42,378 nucleotides of DNA from an uncultured Kiritimatiellota bacterium (GCA_934635385.1 CAKTZI010000034.1:1-42378); one strand, 5' to 3'. Counted from the stretch's first letter, positions 28,831 through 39,628 are shown. Program-made: numbers and translations. The notes: generated by a model not told the origin, from the sequence alone.

Positions 28831-29544
28831 ATGATTCTCGCAGATTCACTCGTTCAGGGGTTCCTCGGCTCGAACTTCATGGGCCAGGCGCTCGTCGTCG
28901 TCCAGCTTCTCGGCTCCGTCGTCATGGTGGCGACGATCCTCGGCAAATGGAAAGAACTCGGCTTCGTCGGCATGGCGACGCGGCGGTTCCTGCGCGACTT
29001 CTCGACGGGGCGCGACGTCCTCGACTACTACCTCCAGCGACGTCCCTCCGCCTCGACCGGCATCGAGGGCATCTACAAGGAGACGTGCGAGCGTCTGCTG
29101 AAGCTGCTCTCGCCGGACGTGCGGTCGCTGCTCGTCGGGCGGCAGGGCGGCGACGCGGCGCTGACGGCACGCGAGATCGAGCTCGTGCGCGGCACGTGCG
29201 AACACGTCCTTGACGAGGAGGAGCTGCGCGTCGAGCACGGCATGGGCGTCATTTCGACGATCGTCGCGCTGGAGCCGATGCTCGGCCTCCTCGGCACGGT
29301 GTGGGGCGTTCTTGACGCTTTCGCCGAAATGGGCACGGCCGGCAGCGCGAACCTCGCGACCATCGCGCCGTCCATTTCCGCCGCGCTCGTGACGACCGTC
29401 GTCGGCCTCCTCATCGCGATTCCGGGCGTCATCGCGCACACGCGCCTCAACGCCTCGGTGCGCAACATCACGTCCGACATGGAGGGCTTCGCGGACGAGC
29501 TCATGGGCCGCATCGCGTGCGAGTTTCAGGGGAGGGGCGCGTAA
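28831..29544 (+). CDS. MotA/TolQ/ExbB proton channel family protein
   Basis: This 237-residue inner-membrane protein has an N-terminal helix (ALVVVQLLGSVVMVATIL), a cytoplasmic region, and two later helices in ISTIVALEPMLGLLGTVWGVLDAF and SISAALVTTVVGLLIAIPGVIAHT, the classic ExbB/TolQ signature with GLLGTV and the AL.TT..GL..AIP sequence. With the ExbD-like protein it forms the proton-driven motor that powers a TonB- or TolA-like protein. It heads a tight four-gene operon: the next ATG is 2 bp after the stop. Confidence 0.88.
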   Translation: MILADSLVQGFLGSNFMGQALVVVQLLGSVVMVATILGKWKELGFVGMATRRFLRDFSTGRDVLDYYLQRRPSASTGIEGIYKETCERLLKLLSPDVRSLLVGRQGGDAALTAREIELVRGTCEHVLDEEELRVEHGMGVISTIVALEPMLGLLGTVWGVLDAFAEMGTAGSANLATIAPSISAALVTTVVGLLIAIPGVIAHTRLNASVRNITSDMEGFADELMGRIACEFQGRGA

Positions 29545-29545
29545 G

Positions 29546-29962
29546 ATGTCGACGCGCAGGCGAGCCCGTGCGCGGCGCGAGGGGGCGAAGGCGAACATCG
29601 ACATGAATTCGCTCATCGACCTCACCTTTCTCCTTCTCGTCGTCTTCATCGTGACGCTGCCGACGCTGGAGCAGACGGTGCACATCGTCCTGCCGGTCGG
29701 CAAGACCGAGTCGCAGAAGGAGGACAAGAAGAAGATCTGCTCGGTCTCGATCGACAGGGACGGCAAGCTCTTCCTCGGCGAGGCGCCGACGACGCACGAC
29801 GCGCTGAAGGCGGCGCTCGACCAGGCGGTCGCCGAAGACCCGGACGTGAACGTCCTCATCCGCGGCGACGTCGGCGCGGAATACGGGCAGATCTACGAGA
29901 TCGTCCGCATCGCCAAGAACTGCAACGTGAAGCATCTCGGACTCGTCTCGAAGGAGAACTGA
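29546..29962 (+). CDS. ExbD/TolR family protein
   Basis: This 138-residue protein has one transmembrane helix at about 23-43 with the essential Asp in NSLIDLTFLLLVVFIV, followed by a periplasmic ExbD/TolR domain (CSVSIDRDGKLFLGEAP, VLIRGDVGAEYGQIYEIVRIAKN). It pairs with the ExbB/TolQ protein just upstream. Length and topology are normal. Confidence 0.88.
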   Translation: MSTRRRARARREGAKANIDMNSLIDLTFLLLVVFIVTLPTLEQTVHIVLPVGKTESQKEDKKKICSVSIDRDGKLFLGEAPTTHDALKAALDQAVAEDPDVNVLIRGDVGAEYGQIYEIVRIAKNCNVKHLGLVSKEN

Positions 29963-29965
29963 GGC

Positions 29966-30886
29966 GTGGAGCTGTGGCGGACAGAGGTGATCGATGGCAA
30001 GCGGCCGAGCGTCCTGTCGGTCGGCACGGTCCTCCTTGCGCTCGCCCTGCACCTCGTCGTCTTTCTCGCCTTCGGACTCTTCGCCCTCTTCAGCGACGAG
30101 AAGAAGGAGACGAGCATCCCGATCGACCTCACGGTCGTCGTCAACGAGAACCTCGACGGCGTGGAGAACGAGCCGCCGCCCCTCGTGAACCCGCCGCCGC
30201 CGGAGCCTCCGAAGCCGAAGCCCAAGCCGCGTCCGAAGCCGGCTGACAAGAAGCCGGAGCCACCGAAGGCGCAGGAGCAGATCGTCACGAACGTCGTGAA
30301 GCGCGTCGAGAAGAAGAAGGACGAGCCGAAGAAGGAACCCGAGAAGAAGAAGCCGGAACCCAAGGAATCCAAGAAGCCGGAACCGCCGAAGAAGACGGCG
30401 AAGGAGCTGCGCGAAGAGAAGATGAAGCGCATCCGCGAGCGCATGAAGGCCGTCAACAAGCCGGTGACGATCGAGGTGAAGAACGCGAAGGCGAGCGGCA
30501 ACGGGCGGACGGCGCGGCAGACGATGTCCCGTGCGGAGATCGAGCGGCTTCTGCGGCAGGGGTATCGTCCCGGCACGGAAAACCAGTTGGCGTCGAACGA
30601 GAAGCAGCGGTGCGTGTCGCTCATCCAGATGGCGATTGAGGACAAGTGGGATGCGCTTTCGCCGAAGGTCGGGAACAACGGCACGGTGCTGCTGTCCGTC
30701 CAGCTCAGCTCGGCGGGCGGGCTCGTCAACGTGCGGCTCGCGAAGGGGTGCGGCGATGCGCTTTCCGACCAGGCGGCGCTGTCGGTCGCGCGGGCCGTGA
30801 CGAGCATCCCCGGCCTGAGCGCCGAGTTCATCGCCGAGTTCCGCAAGGAGCCGCTGACAATCCGCTACAACGTGAAGGGGAGATGA
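29966..30886 (+). CDS. TonB/TolA-like energy transducer
   Basis: This 306-residue protein has a GTG start 4 bp after exbD. One N-terminal helix (about 20-43, VLLALALHLVVFLAFGLFAL) is followed by a Pro/Lys/Glu-rich rod (about 58-150, with repeated PKPKP and KKPEPK) that can span the periplasm, a charged helix, and a C-terminal TonB-type domain of about 90 residues (RCVSLIQMAIEDKWDAL, VLLSVQLSSAGGLVNVRLAKG). It would transmit proton-motive force to an outer-membrane receptor or to the Tol machinery. Its stop overlaps the next start (ATGA). Confidence 0.85.
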   Translation: MELWRTEVIDGKRPSVLSVGTVLLALALHLVVFLAFGLFALFSDEKKETSIPIDLTVVVNENLDGVENEPPPLVNPPPPEPPKPKPKPRPKPADKKPEPPKAQEQIVTNVVKRVEKKKDEPKKEPEKKKPEPKESKKPEPPKKTAKELREEKMKRIRERMKAVNKPVTIEVKNAKASGNGRTARQTMSRAEIERLLRQGYRPGTENQLASNEKQRCVSLIQMAIEDKWDALSPKVGNNGTVLLSVQLSSAGGLVNVRLAKGCGDALSDQAALSVARAVTSIPGLSAEFIAEFRKEPLTIRYNVKGR

Positions 30887-32619
30887 TGTTTGTAATTCTT
30901 CTTTTGGGCGTTCTTGAGCTTCTCGGCGTGCAGGGCAATGCCCTGCGGGCGCGGGCGTTCTTCGACGCGAACAACGTGAAGGTCGGCGATCCGCTGATCC
31001 TCACGATCGACTTCATCGGCGACGCCGACTTCCATGCGCTGCATCCGCCCGCGCTCGCGAAGGCCGTGGATCGCGCGGACTGGAAGGTGGACGACGCCTC
31101 GGCGAAGACGGACACGTTTCGCGACGCGCGGCGGCTCATGTACCGCGTCCGTCCGCGCCGTGCGGGACTGCTCTGGTTCCCCGCGCTCGCATTCGCCTAC
31201 CGGGCGGCGGACGGCACACCGCGCACCGTGCGGGCGAACGCGATTCCCGTCCACGCGAAGCCGGGGGCGGATGTCGTCGTCGCGGAAATGGGCGCGGACA
31301 CGGACAAGCTGCCCGCGCCGCCCGCACTCGTGACAGAGCCGGGTGTGCCACTTTCGGACGATGTGCGCTTCGCGTGGAAGAAGGCGTGCGCGAACCCGAC
31401 GGCGGACGCTTTCGCGGCGTTCGACTTCCCGGCGGCTCGGCTGAACGAGGCGACGTGCGCGATCCGCGAAGGCAACTGGGCGCGCGCGCAGAAGATCTAC
31501 ACGCGGCTCGAATGGCGCACGGGCCAGACGGCGGCAATCGAGCAGGGCCTCGTCGCCGCGCGCGCCCTGCGCTTCGACAGCCCGTCCGCCGAACTGCCGG
31601 TGGCGCGGCAGGTGTTGCGTCCGCTTCTGCGCCACGACTGGCGCGGGCGTGTCGGAATCGTCCTGGGCGGGCTGCTTGCGCTCGCTGTCCTCTTCTGGGC
31701 GCTCGGACGCGGCATTCGTGCGCTCGCCTGCCTCGTGGTCGCCGCCGCCCTGTTCGGGGCGCTTCCCGCGCGGGCGGACATCTTCCAGCAGATGGAGGAG
31801 CAGATGCGCCGGATGCAGCAGTCGATGCGCCAGTCGATGAGCTTCTCCTTCGGCAGCGGTTTCGGCGGGGCCGAGGAGCGCGAGCCGGTGAAGATCGCCG
31901 CGACGCTCGCGACGGACAAGCCGGAACTGCGCGTCGGCGAGCCGTTCGCCTTCATCGTCTCGCTGGAGGCGCCGAAGAGCGTCTCCATCGGACAGATCTC
32001 GATGACGCCTTCGGAGCGGTTCGGCCTCACGGTCACGGGGCGTGCCGAAAACCTGGCGGATCTTCCGGCGAAGAACCCGACGAACGTGATCAAGCGGCTC
32101 TCCGTGCCCGTCCGCTACGACGTGCCGTTCCGGGGGACGCTCGCGTTCACGATCCAGGGCATGGTGTCGGGACGCGAGACGCGGCGTGGCGGCGCCTTCA
32201 GCTTCACCTTCTCCAACTCGTTCGACTGCGAGACGCCGCCGCTTGCGCTGGACGTGAAGCCGCTCGCGGCGGCCGGCCAGCCGGCCGACTTCGCGGGCAT
32301 CGTCTCGGAAGGGCTGCGCCTGCACGAGACGTGCGACATCCTGAAGGTCGAGACGAACGACGTCGTGACGATCTCCTACCGCCTCTTCCCGAAGGGCTAC
32401 GTGCCGGACGACTTCCTGCTGCCGGACGCCGCGTTCGAGTGGACGCGCCAGACGGATCGCGAAGGGCGCGTGACGGAGATCGAGTACCGGCGGTTCTTCG
32501 TGGCGGACGGCGCAGCGGCGACGCCGAAGGTGTCCGTGCCCTACTACGACCCGCGCACGAAGTCCTACAAGCGGGCCGAGACCGGCGGCACGAAGCTCGT
32601 CTATCACAGCGTTCCCTAA
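30883..32619 (+). CDS. Double BatD-like membrane protein with TPR-like segment
   Basis: This 578-residue protein begins with a signal-like helix. Residues about 20-130 are Ig-like (ARAFFDANNVKVGDPLILTIDF), a typical BatD/oxygen-tolerance start. Residues about 165-230 are helical and TPR-like (NEATCAIREGNWARAQKIY). Two helices (about 255-290) end in a signal-peptidase-like ALPARA-DIF. A second BatD-like half follows (ATLATDKPELRVGEPFAFIVSL, then RYDVPFRGTLAFTIQG). It looks like two fused proteins, the second with its own former signal peptide. BatD normally belongs to MoxR-Bat operons; here it is coupled to ExbBD/TonB. ATG at 30883 or 30886 could start it. Confidence 0.65.
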   Translation: MMFVILLLGVLELLGVQGNALRARAFFDANNVKVGDPLILTIDFIGDADFHALHPPALAKAVDRADWKVDDASAKTDTFRDARRLMYRVRPRRAGLLWFPALAFAYRAADGTPRTVRANAIPVHAKPGADVVVAEMGADTDKLPAPPALVTEPGVPLSDDVRFAWKKACANPTADAFAAFDFPAARLNEATCAIREGNWARAQKIYTRLEWRTGQTAAIEQGLVAARALRFDSPSAELPVARQVLRPLLRHDWRGRVGIVLGGLLALAVLFWALGRGIRALACLVVAAALFGALPARADIFQQMEEQMRRMQQSMRQSMSFSFGSGFGGAEEREPVKIAATLATDKPELRVGEPFAFIVSLEAPKSVSIGQISMTPSERFGLTVTGRAENLADLPAKNPTNVIKRLSVPVRYDVPFRGTLAFTIQGMVSGRETRRGGAFSFTFSNSFDCETPPLALDVKPLAAAGQPADFAGIVSEGLRLHETCDILKVETNDVVTISYRLFPKGYVPDDFLLPDAAFEWTRQTDREGRVTEIEYRRFFVADGAAATPKVSVPYYDPRTKSYKRAETGGTKLVYHSVP

Positions 32620-32622
32620 AGT

Positions 32623-32631
32623 TGGTATAAT
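32623..32631 (+). promoter_or_regulatory. Extended -10 promoter for fusA (TGGTATAAT)
   Basis: TGG-TATAAT starts 4 bp after the upstream stop codon. The predicted leader of about 22 nt before the ATG at 32660 has no clear Shine-Dalgarno sequence. Confidence 0.65.
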
Positions 32632-32659
32632 ATCGCCCAAAAACTTTTGACGGTTCATC

Positions 32660-34732
32660 ATGAGCACAGACCTCTCCAACGTACGCAACATCGGCATCGT
32701 CGCCCACATCGACGCGGGCAAGACGACGACGACCGAGCGCATCCTCTTCTACACGGGCAAGATCCACAAGCACGGCGACGTCCACGACGGCAACACGACG
32801 ACGGACTTCATGATCCAGGAGAAGGAGCGCGGCATCACGATCCAGTCCGCCGCGATCTCCTGCACGTGGAACGGCCATTCGATCAACATCATCGACACGC
32901 CCGGCCACGTCGACTTCACGATGGAGGTCGAGCGCTCCCTGCGCGTCCTCGACGGCGCGGTCTGCGTCTTCTGCGCCGTCGGCGGCGTCCAGCCGCAGTC
33001 GGAGACGGTCTGGCGCCAGGCCGACCGCTACGGCGTGCCGCGCCTCGCGTTCGTGAACAAGATGGACCGCATGGGCGCGGACTTCGCGCGCGTCGTCGAG
33101 GAGATGCGCACGAAGCTGAAGGCGGTCGCGTGCCCGGTCGAGCTGCCGATCGGCTGCGAAGACGACTTCAAGGGCATCATCGACCTCATCCGCATGAAGG
33201 GCATCGTCTACGACGAGGCGACGGAGGGCAAGACGTTCACGGTCGGCGAGATTCCCGCCGAGCTGAAGGACGACGCGGAACTTGCGCGCGCCGAACTCGT
33301 CGAGAAGGTCGCCGACCTCGACGAGGGCGTCATGGAGGCGTTCCTCGACCGGGGCGACCTCACGGAAGACGAGCTCGTGCCCGCGATCCGCCGGCTTGTC
33401 GTCGCGGGTCGCCTCGTGCCCGTCCTCTGCGGCACGTCGCTCCGCGACAAGGGCGTCCAGCCGCTCCTCGACGCGATCTGCGCCTACCTGCCCTCGCCGA
33501 AGGACCGTCCGCCCGTGCCGGCGACCGACCTCAAGAGCGGCGAACCCGTGACGCGCCGGCAGGACGATTCGGAGCTGCTGACGTCGCTCGTCTTCAAGAT
33601 CGCGACCGACCCCTACGTCGGCAAGCTCTACTTCGTGCGCGTCTATGGCGGCGTCCTCAAGAAGGGCGCGAACGCCTACAACCCGCGCACGCGCAAGCGC
33701 GAGCGCATCCTGAAGATCGTGCGCCTCTTCGCGGACGACCAGATCGAGGTCGAGGAGTTGCACGCGGGCGACATCGGCGCCGTCGTCGGCCTCAAGGAGG
33801 TGACGACCGGCGACACGCTCTGCGCGGAGATGAAGCCGTGCTACCTGGAGCGCATCACCGCGCCGCAGCCCGTCATGTTCCTCGCGATCGAGCCGAAGTC
33901 GAGCGCCGACAAGGACAAGCTCGTCGCCTCGATGCAGGCCCTCGCGGCGGAAGACCCGACCTGCCAGTTCCGCGAGGACGCGGAGACGGGCCAGACGATT
34001 CTCTCCGGCATGGGCGAACTGCACCTCGAAATCCTCGTCGACCGCCTCAAGCGCGAGTTCAAGTGCGCGGCGAACGTCGGCAAGCCGATGGTCAGCTACT
34101 GCGAGACGGTGACGAAGGCGTCCCGCGTGGACTTCACGTTTGACCGCGAGCTCGGCGGCAGGCGCCACGCCGTCACGCTCGCGATCGAGGTGAAGCCGCT
34201 GGCGCGCGGCGCGGGCGTCAAGGTCGGCCTGTCGCGCGCGTTCGTGAACCTCGTCCTCGACAAGCACCTGCAGGAGTGCGTCTCGCAGGGGCTTTCGGAC
34301 GGCGTCTCGACGGGCGTCCTCGCGCGCTACCCGATGACGGACCTGGAGGTGACGTGCCTCTCGGCGACGCTCGTCGACCCGGAGGCGTCGGATGAGGTGG
34401 CGTTCCGCTCGGCGGCGATGATGGGCTTCCGCGAGGCCGCCGAGGCCGCCGCGCCGGAGTTTCTGGAGCCGATCATGAAGCTGGAGATCACGACGCCGCC
34501 GGAGTCGGTGGGCGAGATCCTCGGCGACCTCAACAGCCGGCGCGGCACCGTGCTGGACATGGACATGCGCGGCGACCTGCAGGTCATCCACGCGCGCGTC
34601 CCGCTCGCGCAGATGTTCGGCTACGCGACGGCGATCCGCTCTCTCACGAAGGGCCGCGCCTCGTATTCGATGGAGACCGACCAGTTCGAGCTCGCGCCGA
34701 AGAACGTGCGCGAGGAAATCCTGAGCCGCTGA
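32660..34732 (+). CDS. fusA: Elongation factor G
   Basis: This 690-residue translational GTPase moves tRNAs and mRNA after peptide bond formation. The GTP-binding motifs are complete: AHIDAGKTTTTER (P loop), ERGITIQS (switch I), DTPGHVDF, and NKMD. Domain II carries GGVLKKGANAYNP, domain IV YCETVTKASRVDFTF, and domain V MDMRGDLQVIHARVPL. Length is normal. It stands alone, not in a str operon with ribosomal protein genes, so a second EF-G elsewhere in the genome is possible. Confidence 0.95.
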   Translation: MSTDLSNVRNIGIVAHIDAGKTTTTERILFYTGKIHKHGDVHDGNTTTDFMIQEKERGITIQSAAISCTWNGHSINIIDTPGHVDFTMEVERSLRVLDGAVCVFCAVGGVQPQSETVWRQADRYGVPRLAFVNKMDRMGADFARVVEEMRTKLKAVACPVELPIGCEDDFKGIIDLIRMKGIVYDEATEGKTFTVGEIPAELKDDAELARAELVEKVADLDEGVMEAFLDRGDLTEDELVPAIRRLVVAGRLVPVLCGTSLRDKGVQPLLDAICAYLPSPKDRPPVPATDLKSGEPVTRRQDDSELLTSLVFKIATDPYVGKLYFVRVYGGVLKKGANAYNPRTRKRERILKIVRLFADDQIEVEELHAGDIGAVVGLKEVTTGDTLCAEMKPCYLERITAPQPVMFLAIEPKSSADKDKLVASMQALAAEDPTCQFREDAETGQTILSGMGELHLEILVDRLKREFKCAANVGKPMVSYCETVTKASRVDFTFDRELGGRRHAVTLAIEVKPLARGAGVKVGLSRAFVNLVLDKHLQECVSQGLSDGVSTGVLARYPMTDLEVTCLSATLVDPEASDEVAFRSAAMMGFREAAEAAAPEFLEPIMKLEITTPPESVGEILGDLNSRRGTVLDMDMRGDLQVIHARVPLAQMFGYATAIRSLTKGRASYSMETDQFELAPKNVREEILSR

Positions 34733-34837
34733 CCGAGCGGTTCGCATCGGACGCAGACGGCAGCGGGCTCTTTCCGGGTCCGCCGCCGTGCGCTTTGTGT
34801 GCGCCGAGACTTTCCCTTGCCTAACTTGCTTGCGGTA

Positions 34838-34846
34838 TGGTATACT
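34838..34846 (+). promoter_or_regulatory. Promoter of the hydrogenase operon (TGGTATACT with TTGCCT)
   Basis: TGG-TATACT at 34838-34846 has a possible -35 TTGCCT at 34817-34822, 18 bp upstream of the hexamer. The start near 34853 gives a 25-nt leader with AAAGGAG before the GTG at 34878. Confidence 0.7.
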
Positions 34847-34877
34847 GCTCCCATCATCAACCAAAGGAGTACCTGAC

Positions 34878-35357
34878 GTGAGCAACGAAACCGAACAGAT
34901 GACGCCTGAGCTGCGGGCGTTCATCGAGGAATGGAAGGACAAGCCGGGCAACCTGATCATGGTGCTGCACAAGGTCCAGCAGACCTACGGCTACATCCCG
35001 CGCGCAATCGCGATCGAGACGAGCGAGCTTCTGGACGTGCCGCTCGCGAAGATCTACGGCGTCGTGACCTTCTACAACTTCTTCAAGCTCCAGAAGGCCG
35101 GCAAGTACATCATCCAGGTCTGCCTCGGCACGGCCTGCTACCTGCGCGGCGGCGACGACCTCATCAAGGAGTTCGAGCGCCAGCTCGGCGTCGGCGTCAA
35201 CGCGACGACGCCCGACGGGCTGTTCTCGATCGAGGCGGTGCGCTGCCTCGGCTGCTGCGGCCTCGCGCCGGTCGCCGTCGTCAACGGCGACGTGCACGGC
35301 AAGCTCGAGACGAAGGACGTCACGGGCATCATCGAGAAGTACCGCGCGATCGGGTAA
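34878..35357 (+). CDS. hndA: NuoE-like [2Fe-2S] subunit of electron-bifurcating hydrogenase (HndA type)
   Basis: This 159-residue thioredoxin-fold subunit has four cysteines for one [2Fe-2S] cluster in CLGTACYLRGG and CLGCCGLAPVAVVNG. The N-terminal helical part (GNLIMVLHKVQQTYGYIP) is typical of NuoE/HndA/HydC. The start is the GTG at 34878 behind AAAGGAG. It is the first of four genes in the order known for NADP-reducing hydrogenase HndABCD and passes electrons within that cytoplasmic complex. Confidence 0.88.
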   Translation: MSNETEQMTPELRAFIEEWKDKPGNLIMVLHKVQQTYGYIPRAIAIETSELLDVPLAKIYGVVTFYNFFKLQKAGKYIIQVCLGTACYLRGGDDLIKEFERQLGVGVNATTPDGLFSIEAVRCLGCCGLAPVAVVNGDVHGKLETKDVTGIIEKYRAIG

Positions 35358-35369
35358 GGAGAAAGCGAA

Positions 35370-35765
35370 ATGGAAAAGTTGACTTTGGAGGGTCTGCGCA
35401 AGCTGCGCGACGAGAAGCGCAAGGCGATGGAGCTGCGCGACAACTCGAACAAGGACGTGCAGGTCATCGTCGGCATGGGCACGTGCGGCATCGCCGCCGG
35501 CGCGAAGGAGGTCTTCGCGACGCTCGTCGACGTGATGGCCGAGAAGGGGCTGACGAACGTCCTCGTGCGCCAGACCGGCTGCATGGGGCACTGCGCGGAG
35601 GAGCCGACCGTCGAGGTCGTCGTTCCGGGGCTGCCGGCCGTCGTCTACGGGCGCGTCGATGCGGCGACCGCGAAGGAGATCGTCGAAAAGCACATCTTGG
35701 GCAAGGAAATCGTCGCGGCGAACGTCCTCGACAAGTCGGGCGCGGACAGCGCGAAGGGGGAGTAA
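35370..35765 (+). CDS. hndB: Ferredoxin-like [2Fe-2S] subunit (HndB type)
   Basis: This 131-residue protein has an N-terminal helix (LEGLRKLRDEKRKAME) and a thioredoxin-like ferredoxin domain with MGTCGIAAGAKEV and QTGCMGHCAEEP. Only three Cys of the usual four are in these two motifs, as is common for HndB. TAAGGAG precedes the ATG by about 9 bp. It lies 12 bp after hndA and 4 bp before hndC. Confidence 0.82.
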   Translation: MEKLTLEGLRKLRDEKRKAMELRDNSNKDVQVIVGMGTCGIAAGAKEVFATLVDVMAEKGLTNVLVRQTGCMGHCAEEPTVEVVVPGLPAVVYGRVDAATAKEIVEKHILGKEIVAANVLDKSGADSAKGE

Positions 35766-35769
35766 GGTC

Positions 35770-37557
<1,788 letters not shown>

Positions 37558-37614
37558 CAACGGACGGGGGCTCTGTCGCCCCCGAACCCCTACCAAGGAA
37601 AGGAAAGTTTTGTT

Positions 37615-39408
37615 ATGGCTACTGAAATGATTTCGCTCGAAGTCAACGGGGTCGCCGTGAGCGTCCCGAAGGGCTCGAACCTCCTCGTCGCGGCGAAGGC
37701 CGCGAACGTCAAGATCCCGACGCTCTGCTACCACCCGGACCTCAAGCCGGGCGCGAGCTGCGGCATCTGCGTCGTGCGCCAGCTCGTGCCGAGCCGCACG
37801 GAGCCCGGCAAGTTCGTGCCGAGCCCGAAGCTCCTGCGCGCGTGCTGCACGGAGGCGATGCCGGGCATGAAGATCATCACGCACGACCCGGACATCGTGC
37901 AGGTGCGCCGCACGGTGCTGGAGCTCATCCTCGCGAACCATCCGTCGGACTGCCTCCAGTGCCCGCGCTCGGGCGTCTGCGAGCTTCAGGCGATCGCGGC
38001 CGACTTCGGCATCCGCGACATCCCGTTCCCGAAGGAGGTCGTCCACCACGACAACGACACCTCCACGCCGTCGCTCGTCCTCAACCCCGACAAGTGCATC
38101 AAGTGCGGCCGCTGTGCGGAAGTCTGCCAGGAGATGCAGAACGTCTGGGCGCTGGAGTTCATCGGGCGCGGCGAGAAGACGGTGATGGCCCCGGCGGCGG
38201 GCGTGTCGCTCATGGACTCGCCCTGCATCAAGTGCGGCCAGTGCTCCGCGCACTGCCCGGTCGGCGCGATCTACGAGAAGGACGAGACGAAGAAGGTCTG
38301 GGCGGCCCTGCAGGATCCGGAAAAGACCTGCCTCGTGCAGATCGCCCCGGCCGTGCGCGTCGCGCTCGGCGAGGCGTTCGGCAAGGAGCCGGGCGCGCTC
38401 ACGACGGGCAAGATCTACGCGGCCCTGCGCCGTCTCGGCTTCGACCGGGTGTTCGACACGAACTTCTCCGCCGACGTCACGATCATGGAGGAGGGCACGG
38501 AGTTCGTCAAGCGCTTCACGACGGGCGGGAAGCTTCCGCTCATCACGAGCTGCTGTCCGGCCTGGACGGACTGGATGGAGAAGTACGCGCCGGACTTCAC
38601 GGAGAACTTCTCGACCGCGAAGTCGCCGCAGCAGATGCTCTCCGCGCTCGCGAAGAGCTACTGGGCGGAGAGGAACGGCGTCGAGCCGGAGAAGGTGCAC
38701 GTCACCTCGATCATGCCCTGCACGGCGAAGAAGTACGAGATCTCGCGTGACGAGTACATGAGCGCGACGGGCCAGCAGGACACGGACGTCGTGCTGACGA
38801 CGCGCGAGCTCGCCCGCATGATCAAGGCGGCCGGCATCGACTTCGACTCCCTGCCGGAGGAGAAGGCCGACGACCTGCTCGGCGCCTACACGGGCGCGGG
38901 CACGATCTTCGGCGTGACGGGCGGCGTCATGGAGGCGGCGCTCCGCACGGCCTACTGCCTGATCACGAAGGAGGATCGGCCGCCGGCGATCGAGTTCCGC
39001 GACGTGCGCGGCATGGACGGCATCAAGACGGCGACGGTCGACGTCAAGGGCACGAAGGTGAACATCGCCGTCGCGCACCAGATGGGCAACGTCGAGAAGG
39101 TGCTGGATCAGGTGCGCGACGACCTCAAGGCCGGCAAGCGGCCGCGCTACGACTTCATCGAGGTCATGGCGTGCCGGGGCGGCTGCATCGGCGGCGGCGG
39201 CCAGCCGTGTCTCGCGAACGACGAGATCCGCGCGAAGCGGACGGCTGGGCTCTACGCGGACGACGAGAAGTCCACGCTGCGGATGTCGCACCTCAACCCG
39301 GAGGTCCAGGCCCTGTACAGGGACTACCTCGGCGAGCCGGGCAGCGAAAAGGCGGAGAAGCTTCTCCACACGCACTACAGGAAGCTCGCCGTCTACCGGT
39401 TCGCGTAA
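37615..39408 (+). CDS. hndD: [FeFe] hydrogenase catalytic subunit (HndD/HydA type)
   Basis: This 597-residue enzyme makes or consumes H2. N-terminus: a [2Fe-2S] ferredoxin domain (CYHPDLKPGASCGICVV), the HPSDCLQCPRSGVCELQ cluster, and two [4Fe-4S] motifs (CIKCGRCAEVCQ, CIKCGQCSAHCPVGAI). H-cluster ligands lie in L1 TSCCPAWTDW (Cys313/314), L2 MPCTAKKYE (Cys369) and L3 MACRGGCIGGGGQP (Cys520, Cys524). All are intact. It ends with a small-subunit-like domain and lacks the extra C-terminal [2Fe-2S] domain of Thermotoga HydA. With HndABC it forms a cytoplasmic complex. The maturases HydEFG are not in this window. Confidence 0.94.
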   Translation: MATEMISLEVNGVAVSVPKGSNLLVAAKAANVKIPTLCYHPDLKPGASCGICVVRQLVPSRTEPGKFVPSPKLLRACCTEAMPGMKIITHDPDIVQVRRTVLELILANHPSDCLQCPRSGVCELQAIAADFGIRDIPFPKEVVHHDNDTSTPSLVLNPDKCIKCGRCAEVCQEMQNVWALEFIGRGEKTVMAPAAGVSLMDSPCIKCGQCSAHCPVGAIYEKDETKKVWAALQDPEKTCLVQIAPAVRVALGEAFGKEPGALTTGKIYAALRRLGFDRVFDTNFSADVTIMEEGTEFVKRFTTGGKLPLITSCCPAWTDWMEKYAPDFTENFSTAKSPQQMLSALAKSYWAERNGVEPEKVHVTSIMPCTAKKYEISRDEYMSATGQQDTDVVLTTRELARMIKAAGIDFDSLPEEKADDLLGAYTGAGTIFGVTGGVMEAALRTAYCLITKEDRPPAIEFRDVRGMDGIKTATVDVKGTKVNIAVAHQMGNVEKVLDQVRDDLKAGKRPRYDFIEVMACRGGCIGGGGQPCLANDEIRAKRTAGLYADDEKSTLRMSHLNPEVQALYRDYLGEPGSEKAEKLLHTHYRKLAVYRFA

Positions 39409-39435
39409 GGCGCACGGCGAACGCAAGCCCAACGA

Positions 39436-39465
39436 ACGGGGGCGCGGCAAGATCCGCGCCCCCGT
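39436..39465 (+). terminator. Terminator-like perfect hairpin after the hydrogenase operon
   Basis: ACGGGGGCGCGG and CCGCGCCCCCGT form a perfect 12-bp stem with a 6-nt loop. Only a weak CTTGT follows, so termination may not depend on a U run. Confidence 0.6.
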
Positions 39466-39482
39466 CTTGTCAGGGCGGAATC

Positions 39483-39491
39483 TGGTCTAAT
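39483..39491 (+). promoter_or_regulatory. Weaker extended -10-like sequence (TGGTCTAAT)
   Basis: TGG-TCTAAT ends 7 bp before an ATG at 39499 that opens a 27-codon frame. It has the same spacing as the leaderless starts elsewhere in the window, but the hexamer is imperfect. Confidence 0.35.
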
Positions 39492-39576
39492 TCCCGCCAT
39501 GTACATTCCCGAATGTGACCTGCAGGGGCGCGGCAGGAGGGGCCGCAAACTTGATCCGCCCGAAACGCGGGAAATA

Positions 39577-39585
39577 TGGTAAAAT
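39577..39585 (+). promoter_or_regulatory. Extended -10 promoter for the phosphohexomutase gene (TGGTAAAAT)
   Basis: TGG-TAAAAT precedes the ATG at 39629 by 43 bp, with GGAGACAG as ribosome-binding site. Confidence 0.55.
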
Positions 39586-39628
39586 ACGCTTTCCAAAATT
39601 TCCTAAACCAAACGGAGACAGACAAACC

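Noticed and set aside
32204..34972. 922-codon minus-strand reading frame opposite fusA
   Set aside because: Antisense shadow of a highly conserved gene with strong third-position GC bias; no protein family pattern.
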